A DNA stretch of 34,837 bases. It comes from Opacimonas sp964559075 (GTDB lineage Bacteria > Pseudomonadota > Gammaproteobacteria > Enterobacterales > Alteromonadaceae). Both the position numbers and the translations under genes were made by a program. This document shows, in pieces, positions 27,352-34,837 of this stretch. The DNA lies in the NCBI GenBank assembly GCA_964559075.1, contig CAZLGJ010000011.1:1-34837 (forward strand). Direction: 5' to 3'. The notes under the pieces were generated by a model, which was given only the letters and a program-made list of their open reading frames with translations, did no database searches and was not told the origin of the DNA. Numbering within the stretch: the first letter of the stretch is position 1; each line of letters starts with the position of its first letter.

Positions 27352-27867
27352 CTATAGATGTGCTTTGAGGTACTGAAAAATCTCGCGAGAGGCGCGTGGA
27401 GGTTTGTTTTGCTCAGCTTGTTTTTTGGCTTGGCGCACCCACTGTCGCAAACGCTGACGGTCGAGTTCAGGGTACTTATCAAGGAGCTCTGAAATCGCGT
27501 CGTCGCCTTGAGCAACTAGTTTATCACGGGTTTGCTCAAGCTGATGAAAAGCCTGAACCGCTTGTTTTTGCGCGATATTTTGGGTGGCTAATTGCTCGGC
27601 AATATCTTCGGCATTATCGCGACTGCGCAACAGTTTGCCGATGAATGACAATTGACGACGAAAGCCGTCTTTTTTGCGATTAATTTTTTGTGCCAAGGTG
27701 ATGGCTTCCATCAGCTCATCATCTAATTGAAACGGTTTGAGTTTGGCTGGCGTCAGATCAACCAGTTTTTTGCCCAGATCAACGAGGTCACGCGCCTCTT
27801 GTTTGAGCTGGGTTTTACTAACAAATTCTTCTTCGTTGTTGTCATCGACAACATCTGATTGGGACAT
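27352..27867 (-). CDS. darP: Ribosome-associated 50S maturation factor YjgA/DarP
   Basis: This 171-aa, highly charged, largely helical protein matches the YjgA/DarP (DUF615) family (SKTQLKQEARDLVDLGKKLV, LAQKINRKKDGFRRQLSFIG, LDRQRLRQWVRQAKKQAEQN). DarP binds late 50S ribosome intermediates and helps form the peptidyl-transferase centre. The gene is convergent with tldD (22 bases apart) and divergent from pmbA (76 bases apart). A weak candidate promoter lies in the divergent gap: TTGATA and TATCAT on the minus strand, with an unusual 19-base spacer. AAAGG stands about 9 bases before the start. Confidence 0.95.
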   Translation of the reverse strand: MSQSDVVDDNNEEEFVSKTQLKQEARDLVDLGKKLVDLTPAKLKPFQLDDELMEAITLAQKINRKKDGFRRQLSFIGKLLRSRDNAEDIAEQLATQNIAQKQAVQAFHQLEQTRDKLVAQGDDAISELLDKYPELDRQRLRQWVRQAKKQAEQNKPPRASREIFQYLKAHL

Positions 27868-27943
27868 AATTTTTGCCTTTCATGATAACGCCTTACCGAG
27901 TAAGTATATCAAGATTGGCCCGACAGTGGATACAAGTTTTCTT

Positions 27944-29278
27944 ATGCAAGCAATTGAACAGCAACTCAACGATGTCAAACGCGCCGTCAGCGAAGTCTTA
28001 GATTTAGCCAAACAAGCCGGTGCCACTGCCGCTGAAGCGAGCATGTCTCACGTGCAGGGGATCAGCGTAACGGCTCGGATGCAGGATGTCGAAACAGTTG
28101 AGTTTACCAACAGCGGCGGGTTGGGAATTGCGGTGTATGTCGGGCAACAAAAAGGCAGTGCCTCTACCGCTGATCTTTCCAGCGAAGCGCTCAAAGTCAC
28201 AGTGAACAAAGCGGTTGAAATCGCCAAGTATACCGAAGCCGATGACTGTAATGGCCTAGCCGATGCCGCGCTCATGGCGACCGATATCAAAGACTGTGAA
28301 CTCTATCATCCCATTGAGCTGGATACCGACCGAGCCTTAGAGCTTGCTTTAACGACCGAAAAAGCGGCGTTGGATGCCTCACCACTGATTACTAATTCAG
28401 ACGGCGCGTCCTACAATGCTAACTTAGGTTGTCGTGTGTATGGCAATTCCCACGGCTTTTTGGCTGGCTACCCCAGCTCGCGCTATTCGTTAAGCTGTGT
28501 GATGATTGCCACCGATGGTGATGATATGCAGCGAGACTATGCTTACGGGATCCACCGTCAAGCCCAGCACCTGCCAGATGCCTCGAGCATTGGTCAAGAG
28601 GCCGCGGATAATGCGGTCAAACGCCTGCACGCGCGCAAGGTCAAAACCGGCAAATACCCCATAGTGTTTGACAAGACCATCGCCGCCAGTATTTTTGGTC
28701 ATTTGATCAGCGCGATTAGTGGCGGCAGCTTGTATCGCAAGTCGTCGTTTTTGCTCGACTCAATCAATACGCAAATTTTACCGACGTGGCTGACCATCAG
28801 CGAAAACCCGCATCTACCGATAGCACTGGCAAGTTCCCCTTTTGATCACGAAGGCGTAGCCACCGTAGAGCGCGATATCATCACCGATGGGGTACTACAA
28901 ACTTATCTACTGACCAGTTATTCGGCGCGTAAAATGGGCCTGCAAACCACCGGACACGCTGGCGGCACGCACAACTGGCAGGTTACTACTAATGCCCCTG
29001 ACCAAGCGGCGTTACTAGAACAAATGGGCACGGGGATTTTGGTCACAGAACTGATGGGGCAAGGCGTGAATACTGTGACGGGTGACTACTCGCGCGGCGC
29101 GGCTGGCTACTGGGTCGAAAATGGCGTGATCCAATATCCGGTGCACGAATTTACCCTCGCAGCCAATCTCAAAGACATGCTGCTCAATATTCAAGGCATT
29201 GCCCGCGACCTTGAGGTGCGCGGCTCGATTCACACGGGCTCTATGCTACTGAGTGAAATGCAGGTGGGTGGCGAATAA
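27944..29278 (+). CDS. pmbA: Metalloprotease subunit PmbA (TldE)
   Basis: This 444-aa partner of TldD shows strong family signatures: VEFTNSGGLGIAVYVGQQKG, GCRVYGNSHGFLAGYPSSRY, FGHLISAISGGSLYRKSSFL, TSYSARKMGLQTTGHAGGTH and ELMGQGVNTVTGDYSRGAAG. It lacks an HExxxH motif, as expected for the non-catalytic TldE subunit. The ATG at 27944 gives the usual length; the frame is open further upstream, including a GTG at 27926, but that stretch runs into the divergent darP gene and has no ribosome site. It is separated from tldD by darP, so it needs its own promoter. Confidence 0.95.
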   Translation: MQAIEQQLNDVKRAVSEVLDLAKQAGATAAEASMSHVQGISVTARMQDVETVEFTNSGGLGIAVYVGQQKGSASTADLSSEALKVTVNKAVEIAKYTEADDCNGLADAALMATDIKDCELYHPIELDTDRALELALTTEKAALDASPLITNSDGASYNANLGCRVYGNSHGFLAGYPSSRYSLSCVMIATDGDDMQRDYAYGIHRQAQHLPDASSIGQEAADNAVKRLHARKVKTGKYPIVFDKTIAASIFGHLISAISGGSLYRKSSFLLDSINTQILPTWLTISENPHLPIALASSPFDHEGVATVERDIITDGVLQTYLLTSYSARKMGLQTTGHAGGTHNWQVTTNAPDQAALLEQMGTGILVTELMGQGVNTVTGDYSRGAAGYWVENGVIQYPVHEFTLAANLKDMLLNIQGIARDLEVRGSIHTGSMLLSEMQVGGE

Positions 29279-29284
29279 AGGCTA

Positions 29285-29399
29285 GCTGCATTTCTCCACC
29301 CCTTCTACTTGTATTTTGCCACTTGCCCTACTTGTGTTTTGCCGCCAATAATAATTGCATTTTGACACCTATGCAGCTTGCCTTTTGCCACCATTAAAA
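29285..29399 (+). repeat. Five imperfect direct repeats with exact 23-bp period (iteron-like array)
   Basis: Units start at 29285, 29308, 29331, 29354 and 29377, each 23 bases apart. Each has a conserved 16-base core, consensus CTTGYATTTTGCCACC, followed by 7 unrelated bases. Core positions 3, 4, 7-9, 13 and 15 are invariant in all five units. The first unit is the most degenerate and the last is the closest to consensus. The array fills the gap between the pmbA stop and the ATPase start, ending 37 bases before its ATG. The last TTGCCA (29385-29390) could act as a -35 with TATATC near 29410 as -10, though the spacing is long. Protein binding is inferred from the regular phase. Confidence 0.85.
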
Positions 29400-29436
29400 T
29401 TAAGCTATCTATATCATTCAAATAAACATTATTGAC

Positions 29437-30685
29437 ATGGATATCTTATACAGACCAAGCGAAATAAAAGTCAAAGCAGCGTTAAATGATACGCCAGTTG
29501 TCAGTATTCTTGGCCCTNNNNNNNNNNGTAGGCAAAAGTACATTAGCCAAAATGATTGCACCTGAGAGGCAATATATAACGTTGGACGATGAAAACTTAT
29601 TAAAGCTCGCGATAGAAGATGGGCCTGGTTTCATTCGTTCATTACCTCCTTTTGTTATCATTGACGAAATACAAAGAGCCCCGAATTTAATGTTGGCCAT
29701 CAAAAAAAGCGTTGACGAAGACAGACGACCTGGACGCTTCTTACTTACTGGCTCAGCAAATCTTCAGTTAATGGAACAAATTCAAGAATCATTGGCAGGC
29801 CGGCATGAGCCAATTTACTTGTACCCACTGACCTCTCATGAACTATCAAGCCAACCTGTGGAAAATTCTTTTGCTAACGCGTTAATTCACAACAGGCTTC
29901 AAGGTCAAATAAGCGCCTACCAAGATTCACTTCAGAAACTTAAGACCGCGGTCTGCAGGGGCGGTTATCCTATCCCTCTTAGCCGTTCAGAAAGTCGTGC
30001 AAAAAAATGGTTCGAAATTTATATAAACGATGTCATAGATCGGGATCTTCACAACGTTGGGAATATCAAAAACACATCCGCCCTTTTGCACTTATTTGAG
30101 TTGTGTGCCATGCGAACAGCTTCTCTGCTCGAAGTAAATACACTAGCCAAAGAGTGTAGATTAAGCGCTGAAACCGTGAAAAACTATCTTCATATTTTGC
30201 AAAAGCTGTTTTTGATCAGACAGTTACCATCTTGGTCAACCAACTTAGGTAAACGCTTAATCAAATCACCCAAAGTGCATGTCACCGACACGGGAATAGT
30301 CGCATCTATTTGTAACTTAAGTGCTGACGATTGGCTTTTCAAGCCCGACTTATTTGGGCACTTAATTGAAAGCTACACTGTCCAGCAAATCATTACTCAA
30401 TGCAGTTGGCTTGATGACGATGTGAATGTATATCACTATCGCGATCAAAAAAAACGTGAAGTGGATTTGGTTATCGAAAAGCCAAGGGCGCTTTGGGGAA
30501 TAGAGATGAAGCGCGCTTCAACCTTAACTGACAAAGATTACTCAGGGTTAAAAGAATTATCAAACCTAGCAGGAAAGACTTGGATGGGTGGTGCTATATT
30601 CTACACTGGAGATCATATTATGCCGACACCTGTCAAAAATACCTTTGCTATACCTTATGGCGCATTGTGGGATGGCTACAAGTAA
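29437..30685 (+). CDS. P-loop ATPase with DUF4143-type C-terminus and PD-(D/E)XK-like residues (interrupted by an N run)
   Basis: The ATG at 29437 opens MDILYRPSEIKVKAALNDTP then VVSILGP, the expected N-terminus of the AAA_14/DUF4143 ATPase family. After ten Ns the frame resumes as VGKSTLAK one phase away. The Walker A GPxxVGKS needs two residues (six bases), so the gene is probably intact at about 414 aa. Walker B is VIIDEIQRAP (about residue 74), and LLTGSANLQLM is sensor-like. A helix-turn-helix-like stretch follows (LAKECRLSAETVKNYLHILQ), and the C-terminus has Glu about 310, EVDLV (Asp about 342) and GIEMK (Glu 355, Lys 357), a PD-(D/E)XK arrangement. It is visibly AT-richer than its neighbours, suggesting transfer. 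Function is unknown. It overlaps rsmJ by 10 bases, tail to tail. Confidence 0.82.
29518..29527. other. Assembly gap of ten Ns within the ATPase Walker A codons
   Basis: Ten undetermined bases lie between codons for Gly-Pro and Val-Gly-Lys-Ser. Ten bases put the two halves in different frames, whereas six would restore a normal P-loop. The gap length is therefore probably nominal rather than measured. Confidence 0.95.
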
Positions 30686-31518
30686 ACGTCAAAACGATGC
30701 TTCTTACCCTTAATCGCCATGCTCGGCGCTTTGTCATTCAGTGGCGGAGCGTAATTCGGGCGCTTGACCACGACGCGCTTTTTAGCCAGCGCTAGAGCAG
30801 GGGTGAGTAGGTCGTCAGCATCCTCGTCATGCCCAAGTAGCTGTTGTAAAAACTGCATGTCTTTTTTGACCGCTGCCGATTTTTTTTTATGCGGAAACAT
30901 GGGATCCAAATACACCGCATCGGGGCGCTCATCGCGTGCCAACAGCGCTTGCATCACAGTCCCAGCATGCCCTGTTTTGAGCTGCAAACGCTCAGCAAGC
31001 CAGCTTAATTCCTCGTGCTGTTGTACCCGTGAAAGTCCATCAGCAAGTAGTGACGCTACCACATTCGCACGCTCGAGCATGGTAACGTGACAGCCAACGC
31101 TCGCTAAGATAAAACTATCGGTACCCAAGCCTGCGGTGGCATCTACCACGTGCCAGCTGTCCTGACCCTTAATACCAATCGCTTTAGCAATCGCTTCATT
31201 TTTGCCACCGCCTTTATCCTTGCGATATAACAAGCCAGCATTGGCAAAATCAACGGACAAAGGGCTGACTTTGGGTTGATTAAGATCCACTAATCCCAGC
31301 CCGTCAGGGCCAAGTCGCAACAATAGGCCTGTGTCAGTCATTCCAGCACTTTTGGGAAATGGCTGCAGCTGCCACTGCTCACAACACTGCTGTAAGCGAG
31401 CAAGATATTCTGCTTTAGCTTCTTGCACCACGGTTTCACACAAGCGGATAGGGAAGGGTTTGTCACCGATCACGCGCAGGCCACTGATTTGTTCCACACT
31501 AGCTATTCGATTAGGCAT
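30676..31518 (-). CDS. rsmJ: 16S rRNA (guanine-1516-N2)-methyltransferase RsmJ
   Basis: This 280-aa SAM-dependent methyltransferase shows the RsmJ signatures GLLYRKDKGGGKNEAIAKAI, the SAM-binding stretch VVDATAGLGTDSFILASVGC, the acidic end in MLERANVV, the catalytic YLDPMFPHKKKSAAVKK, and KRVVVKRPNYAPPL. It modifies G1516 of 16S rRNA. The ATG at 31518 is chosen because it overlaps the recG stop (ATGCCTAA) with GGGAG ahead; an in-frame ATG eight codons earlier would overlap recG more. The N-terminus is longer than in E. coli (250 aa). The C-terminus stops at HRFDVYL, a few residues shorter than in E. coli, exactly where the ATPase gene overlaps. Confidence 0.94.
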   Translation of the reverse strand: MPNRIASVEQISGLRVIGDKPFPIRLCETVVQEAKAEYLARLQQCCEQWQLQPFPKSAGMTDTGLLLRLGPDGLGLVDLNQPKVSPLSVDFANAGLLYRKDKGGGKNEAIAKAIGIKGQDSWHVVDATAGLGTDSFILASVGCHVTMLERANVVASLLADGLSRVQQHEELSWLAERLQLKTGHAGTVMQALLARDERPDAVYLDPMFPHKKKSAAVKKDMQFLQQLLGHDEDADDLLTPALALAKKRVVVKRPNYAPPLNDKAPSMAIKGKKHRFDVYL

Positions 31519-33589
31519 TGGAATAATGCTCCCTATAGCCAAGCCAGCGCTGCACTATCGCATTGGCATGGGCGGGGTGATGGGCAAACAAATGCTCGGC
31601 TAAGTTGTGCACTTGCGGCAGCAGATGACCATCACGCACTAAATCGGCAATCTTTAAATCGGCAATGCCGGTTTGTTTGGTGCCCAAGATCTCACCTGGA
31701 CCGCGAATTTCGAGGTCTTTTTGCGCGATATAAAAGCCGTCATTGGACTCACGCAACACCCGCAGGCGTTGCTCAGCGGTTTTAGACAGGTTGCCTTCAT
31801 ATAACAATACGCAGTGACTTTCGACCGAGCCACGTCCGACACGCCCGCGCAGCTGATGTAGCTGAGCAAGACCTAAGCGCTCGGGGTTTTCGATGATCAT
31901 GAGCGACGCGTTAGGCACATCTACGCCCACCTCAATCACGGTAGTGGCGACCAACAAATCCAGCTCAGCAGCCTTAAAAGACTGCATGATCGCTTGTTTA
32001 TCTTTGGCGTGCATGCGCCCATGTACCAGGCCAATGCGCAATTCAGGCAAGAGCGTCTGTAGCACGGCAAAAGTATCTTCCGCCGCTTGGCTTTGCAGCA
32101 CGTCAGATTCTTCAATCAAGGTACAGACCCAGTAGACCTGACGCTGCTGCGTGGTAACCTGCAGACGCACCCGCTCGATGATTTGGTCGCGCTTAGCATT
32201 GGGGATGGCAACGGTTTTGACAGGGGTTCTGCCCGGCGGTAGCTCATCAATAATCGAGGTATCCAAATCGGCATAGGCCGTCATCGCCAGTGTGCGAGGA
32301 ATGGGGGTAGCGGTCATCACCAGTTGATGCGGGAAGCGCCCCTGCTGCTCGCCTTTTTCACGCAGCGCCAAACGCTGATGCACACCAAAGCGGTGCTGTT
32401 CATCGATGATCACTAACGCTAAATTAGCATACTCGACTTTTTCTTGAAAAACCGCGTGGGTCCCAACCAACATATTGATCTGGCCTGATTCAAGGGCAGT
32501 GAGTACCTGCTCACGCGCTTTGCCTTTGAGCTTACCGGCGAGCCAGCCCACCTCAATGTCTAAGGGAGCAAACCACTGAGCGAAATTTTGCGCGTGCTGT
32601 TCAGCCAAAAGCTCAGTAGGTGCCATCAGCGCCACTTGATAACCTTGGGCAATCACCGGCAGTGCCGCTAAGGCCGCAACCAAGGTTTTACCGGAGCCTA
32701 CATCGCCCTGTACTAAGCGGAGCATTGGCTGACCGCGCGTCAAATCAGCATGAATTTCATGTACCACGCGCTGTTGTGCCCCAGTGGGGGTAAAGGGCAA
32801 CGTCTGGAGAAATTGCTGTGAAACCGCATCGTCACACGGGATCACAAAACTCGGGTCTTGCCCATGCGCTTGACGCACTTGCAAGATACTCAAGTGGTGC
32901 GCAATCAGTTCTTCTAATATCAGTCGCTGCTGCGCCGGATGCGCGCCGTCTTCCAATAACGACAAGGCCACATCAGGCGGCGGGCGATGCACCAAATGCA
33001 AAGCCGCGGATAATGATATCTGTTGTTCGTACAAACCACTGGGAAACAGCTCAGCTAGCGCGCCTTGATCAAGCGCTTGTAGTGCCGCCTCAGTGAGATT
33101 GCGCAAAGTAATCTGCTTGATCCCGTCGGTAGCCGGATACACAGGGGTCAAGCTTGCTGCCACACTAATCGGCGCATCGTCGCTGATAATTTTATATTCC
33201 GGATGAACCACCTCCAGCCCGTTGAGCCCACGGCGCATCTCGCCAAATATACGCACGCGGGTGCCGGGCAGGAGCTGTTTTTTTTGTGCTGCTGAAAAAA
33301 AGAAAAAGCGACAGCTCAAGCTGCCGCTGTCATCGGCGACTTTGACCATGAGTGAGCGACGCTTGCCAAATTTGATATCGGCGCTGAGCACAGTCGCGAC
33401 CACAGTGGCATATAGCCCGTGATACAGGTCGGCAATATTATAGATGCGCGTGCGATCTTCATAGCGCGAGGGCAAATGAAACAACACATCTTGCACCGTG
33501 CGCAAACCAAAATCGCTGAGCTTGTCAGCCATTTTAGGGCCCACTCCTTTGAGTTGGGTCACTGACATCTGCCCTAATGAGTTACTCAC
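31511..33589 (-). CDS. recG: ATP-dependent DNA helicase RecG (GTG start)
   Basis: This 692-aa helicase remodels stalled forks and Holliday junctions and limits R-loops. The N-terminal wedge domain (VTQLKGVGPKMADKLSDFGL and on) carries the OB fold. The helicase core shows Walker A VQGDVGSGKT, the DEQHRFGVHQR box, MTATPIPRTLAMT, TTVIEVGVDVPNASLM and the motif VI region LHQLRGRVGRG. The C-terminus has the TRG-type segment (LEIRGPGEILGTKQTG). The GTG at 33589 has AAGGAG 6 bases upstream; the first in-frame ATG, seven codons later, does not. It lies between trmH (44 bases) and rsmJ (8-base overlap). Confidence 0.98.
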   Translation of the reverse strand: MSNSLGQMSVTQLKGVGPKMADKLSDFGLRTVQDVLFHLPSRYEDRTRIYNIADLYHGLYATVVATVLSADIKFGKRRSLMVKVADDSGSLSCRFFFFSAAQKKQLLPGTRVRIFGEMRRGLNGLEVVHPEYKIISDDAPISVAASLTPVYPATDGIKQITLRNLTEAALQALDQGALAELFPSGLYEQQISLSAALHLVHRPPPDVALSLLEDGAHPAQQRLILEELIAHHLSILQVRQAHGQDPSFVIPCDDAVSQQFLQTLPFTPTGAQQRVVHEIHADLTRGQPMLRLVQGDVGSGKTLVAALAALPVIAQGYQVALMAPTELLAEQHAQNFAQWFAPLDIEVGWLAGKLKGKAREQVLTALESGQINMLVGTHAVFQEKVEYANLALVIIDEQHRFGVHQRLALREKGEQQGRFPHQLVMTATPIPRTLAMTAYADLDTSIIDELPPGRTPVKTVAIPNAKRDQIIERVRLQVTTQQRQVYWVCTLIEESDVLQSQAAEDTFAVLQTLLPELRIGLVHGRMHAKDKQAIMQSFKAAELDLLVATTVIEVGVDVPNASLMIIENPERLGLAQLHQLRGRVGRGSVESHCVLLYEGNLSKTAEQRLRVLRESNDGFYIAQKDLEIRGPGEILGTKQTGIADLKIADLVRDGHLLPQVHNLAEHLFAHHPAHANAIVQRWLGYREHYSNA

Positions 33590-33633
33590 TCACGCTCCTT
33601 TTTCATCTCGTTCATCTCGATGATGATGCCTAC

Positions 33634-34323
33634 CTAACCTGTCGCACGTGCATACTGCAAACACTCCCACCAATCACTTGATGCTTCAATCTCACCGGCC
33701 TCGTTAATGTGTGGCAGCGGCAGATCGTGTTTGAGCCACTGCCGGTAGATCGTTGGGTGACCACCTTTGAATAGCAGTTTTTGGCACACCTCCTCGCTGA
33801 GCTGTGGCGTTTGATACATCCCTGCATTTTGGCGCTGACGCTGAGCTTCATACAAAACCAAGGCGGCTGCAACCGACACATTAAGTGATTGTGTCATCCC
33901 GACCATGGGGATCACAATGTCTTGGTCAGCCACAGCAAGCGCTTCGGGGGTGACGCCGTTTTTTTCTTGTCCCATAATTATCGCAGTAGGGCGGGTATAA
34001 TCCACTTCGCGAAAATCTATCGCAGTGTCAGACAGATGGGTGACTAACACCTGCATGTTTTGGGCTTTTAAACTGGCCACCGCCGTCTCAACGGAATCGT
34101 GGGCATGCACGGTGAGCCAGTCAGTAGCGCCCATCGAAGTGCCGCGACGCACACCGGGGTTATTTTCCCAGACGGCATGGGCTTCGTGCACACCTACGGC
34201 ATCGCAAGTGCGCAAAATCGCCGAGACATTGTGGGGTTTGTGTACTTCTTCCATTAGCACTGTCAAATCCGTTTGGCGCATCGCTAACATCTCGCGAATG
34301 CGCTGATAACGTGATGGTGACAT
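33634..34323 (-). CDS. trmH: tRNA (guanosine-18-2'-O)-methyltransferase TrmH
   Basis: This 229-aa SPOUT methyltransferase has the same length as E. coli TrmH. Motif 1 is EEVHKPHNVSAILRTCDAVG with the catalytic Arg, motif 2 is AIIMGQEKNGVTPEAL, and motif 3, which forms the trefoil knot, is IPMVGMTQSLNVSVAAALVL. It methylates the 2'-OH of G18 in the tRNA D-loop. It lies between ridA (5 bases) and recG in the order usual for the spoT operon. No strong ribosome site precedes it, so coupling to ridA is likely. Confidence 0.97.
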   Translation of the reverse strand: MSPSRYQRIREMLAMRQTDLTVLMEEVHKPHNVSAILRTCDAVGVHEAHAVWENNPGVRRGTSMGATDWLTVHAHDSVETAVASLKAQNMQVLVTHLSDTAIDFREVDYTRPTAIIMGQEKNGVTPEALAVADQDIVIPMVGMTQSLNVSVAAALVLYEAQRQRQNAGMYQTPQLSEEVCQKLLFKGGHPTIYRQWLKHDLPLPHINEAGEIEASSDWWECLQYARATG

Positions 34324-34328
34324 AGCAA

Positions 34329-34712
34329 TTACTCGGTGACTAAGATTCCGTCGATTTCGATTTGGGCGCCGCGCGGCAACGCTGAGACTTGTACCGCAGC
34401 GCGAGCCGGATAAGGTTCGGCAAAGTACTCAGACATGATCTGATTCACAATCGCAAAATTCCCTAAATCCACCAAGAAAATGTTCACCTTCACCATATCA
34501 TCTAAGGTACCACCAGCGGCTTCACATACAGCCACGAGGTTTTTAAAAACTTGATGCGCTTGCTCGCTAAAGTCTTCCGAGATCATCTCCATGGTTTCCG
34601 GCACCAACGGAATTTGGCCAGACAAATAGGTGGTATTGCCCACTTTGACGGCTTGGTTATAGGTGCCAATCGCGGCAGGTGCAGATGGCGTGTGGATGAT
34701 TTTTTTACTCAT
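34329..34712 (-). CDS. ridA: RidA-family 2-iminobutanoate/2-iminopropanoate deaminase
   Basis: This 127-aa trimeric YjgF/YER057c/UK114 protein quenches reactive enamine/imine intermediates formed by PLP enzymes such as threonine dehydratase. The family signature with the active-site Arg is visible at PYPARAAVQVSALPRGAQIE, with the early motif AIGTYNQAVKVGNTTYLSGQ and the closing EIDGILV. TAGGA lies about 7 bases before the start. It sits 8 bases downstream of the spoT stop, inserted between spoT and trmH, an arrangement absent from E. coli. Confidence 0.96.
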   Translation of the reverse strand: MSKKIIHTPSAPAAIGTYNQAVKVGNTTYLSGQIPLVPETMEMISEDFSEQAHQVFKNLVAVCEAAGGTLDDMVKVNIFLVDLGNFAIVNQIMSEYFAEPYPARAAVQVSALPRGAQIEIDGILVTE

Positions 34713-34720
34713 GTGTGTTC

Positions 34721-34837
34721 CTAACTTGCTGTAGCAGTTTTGCTTTGTGAATGTCGAGAGACTTTTTGTACCTCGTTGATACTGCGAATTTTACGCATGA
34801 TATCGGCAAAGTGAATACGATTATGGGTGGTCAACAC
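34721..34837 (-). CDS. spoT: (p)ppGpp synthetase/hydrolase SpoT, C-terminal end (5' part outside window)
   Basis: The last 38 codons of a gene entering from the right edge read VLTTHNRIHFADIMRKIRSI then NEVQKVSRHSQSKTATAS. This matches the end of the C-terminal ACT domain of SpoT (the E. coli protein ends with HLANIMRKIRVMPDVIKVTR-like text). SpoT makes and degrades the stringent alarmone. The operon context (ridA, trmH, recG downstream) supports it. Only the regulatory tail is visible. Confidence 0.88.
   Translation of the reverse strand: MLTTHNRIHFADIMRKIRSINEVQKVSRHSQSKTATAS

Noticed and set aside
27352..27867. darP between tldD and pmbA as an unusual arrangement
   Set aside because: As I recall, this order is seen in other gammaproteobacteria such as Shewanella, so it is not novel.
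27737..27943. N-terminal extension of PmbA
   Set aside because: The extension lies antisense to the start of darP, has no ribosome site, and exceeds the family length.
29285..29399. CRISPR array
   Set aside because: Spacers are only 7 bases, repeats are imperfect, and no cas genes are near.
29285..29399. Plasmid-type origin iterons
   Set aside because: No Rep-type initiator or partition gene is present and the surroundings are chromosomal housekeeping genes.

Overview
The window reads as the chromosome of a marine-type gammaproteobacterium of the Vibrionales/Alteromonadales/Aeromonadales kind. The grounds are an MSHA type IV pilus locus joined directly to mreBCD, the order mreB-mreC-mreD-maf-rng-yhdP-nitrilase-tldD-yjgA-pmbA, and a spoT-ridA-trmH-recG-rsmJ block. 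Genus cannot be settled by eye. Base composition is close to balanced except for one AT-richer gene near 29.4-30.7 kb. Coding density is very high: no gene-free stretch exceeds about 160 bases. I see no tRNA, rRNA, CRISPR array or insertion sequence.

Region 1 (1-16495, + strand) is the downstream part of an MSHA pilus locus. It holds the end of mshM, then mshN, mshE (c-di-GMP-binding-type extension ATPase) and mshG (inner-membrane platform), which overlap or nearly abut. After a 111-base gap carrying a 23-bp imperfect direct repeat comes the major pilin mshA, closed by an intrinsic terminator. Then come the minor pilins mshC, mshD and mshO, the pilin-like mshP, and two consecutive giant secreted MshQ-type proteins (1458 and 1473 aa). 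mshB and mshF are not seen where they usually lie, and mshQ is present as a tandem paralogous pair.

Region 2 (16600-29278) is a housekeeping block: cell shape (mreBCD), nucleotide-pool sanitation (maf/yhdE), RNA processing (rng), phospholipid transport to the outer membrane (yhdP), metabolite repair (a nitrilase-family amidase), and the TldD/PmbA(TldE) protease pair split by the opposite-strand ribosome factor yjgA/darP. Many junctions are stop/start overlaps, so most of the + strand genes are likely co-transcribed.

Region 3 (29279-30685) is the accessory spot. Five imperfect repeats at an exact 23-bp period (29285-29399) precede an AT-richer gene for a P-loop ATPase with a DUF4143-type C-terminal half and PD-(D/E)XK-like residues. 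A run of ten Ns falls inside its Walker A motif. Its 3' end overlaps rsmJ by 10 bases. It lies where the mre/tld block meets the spoT-recG block.

Region 4 (30676-34837, - strand) holds spoT (3' end), ridA, trmH, recG and rsmJ, closely packed: stringent response, imine deamination, tRNA methylation, fork rescue and 16S rRNA methylation.

The best candidate for something undescribed is the 23-bp repeat array together with the single ATPase/nuclease-like gene. Second is the tandem MshQ pair, which may form a two-component or calcium-stabilised pilus-associated surface structure.
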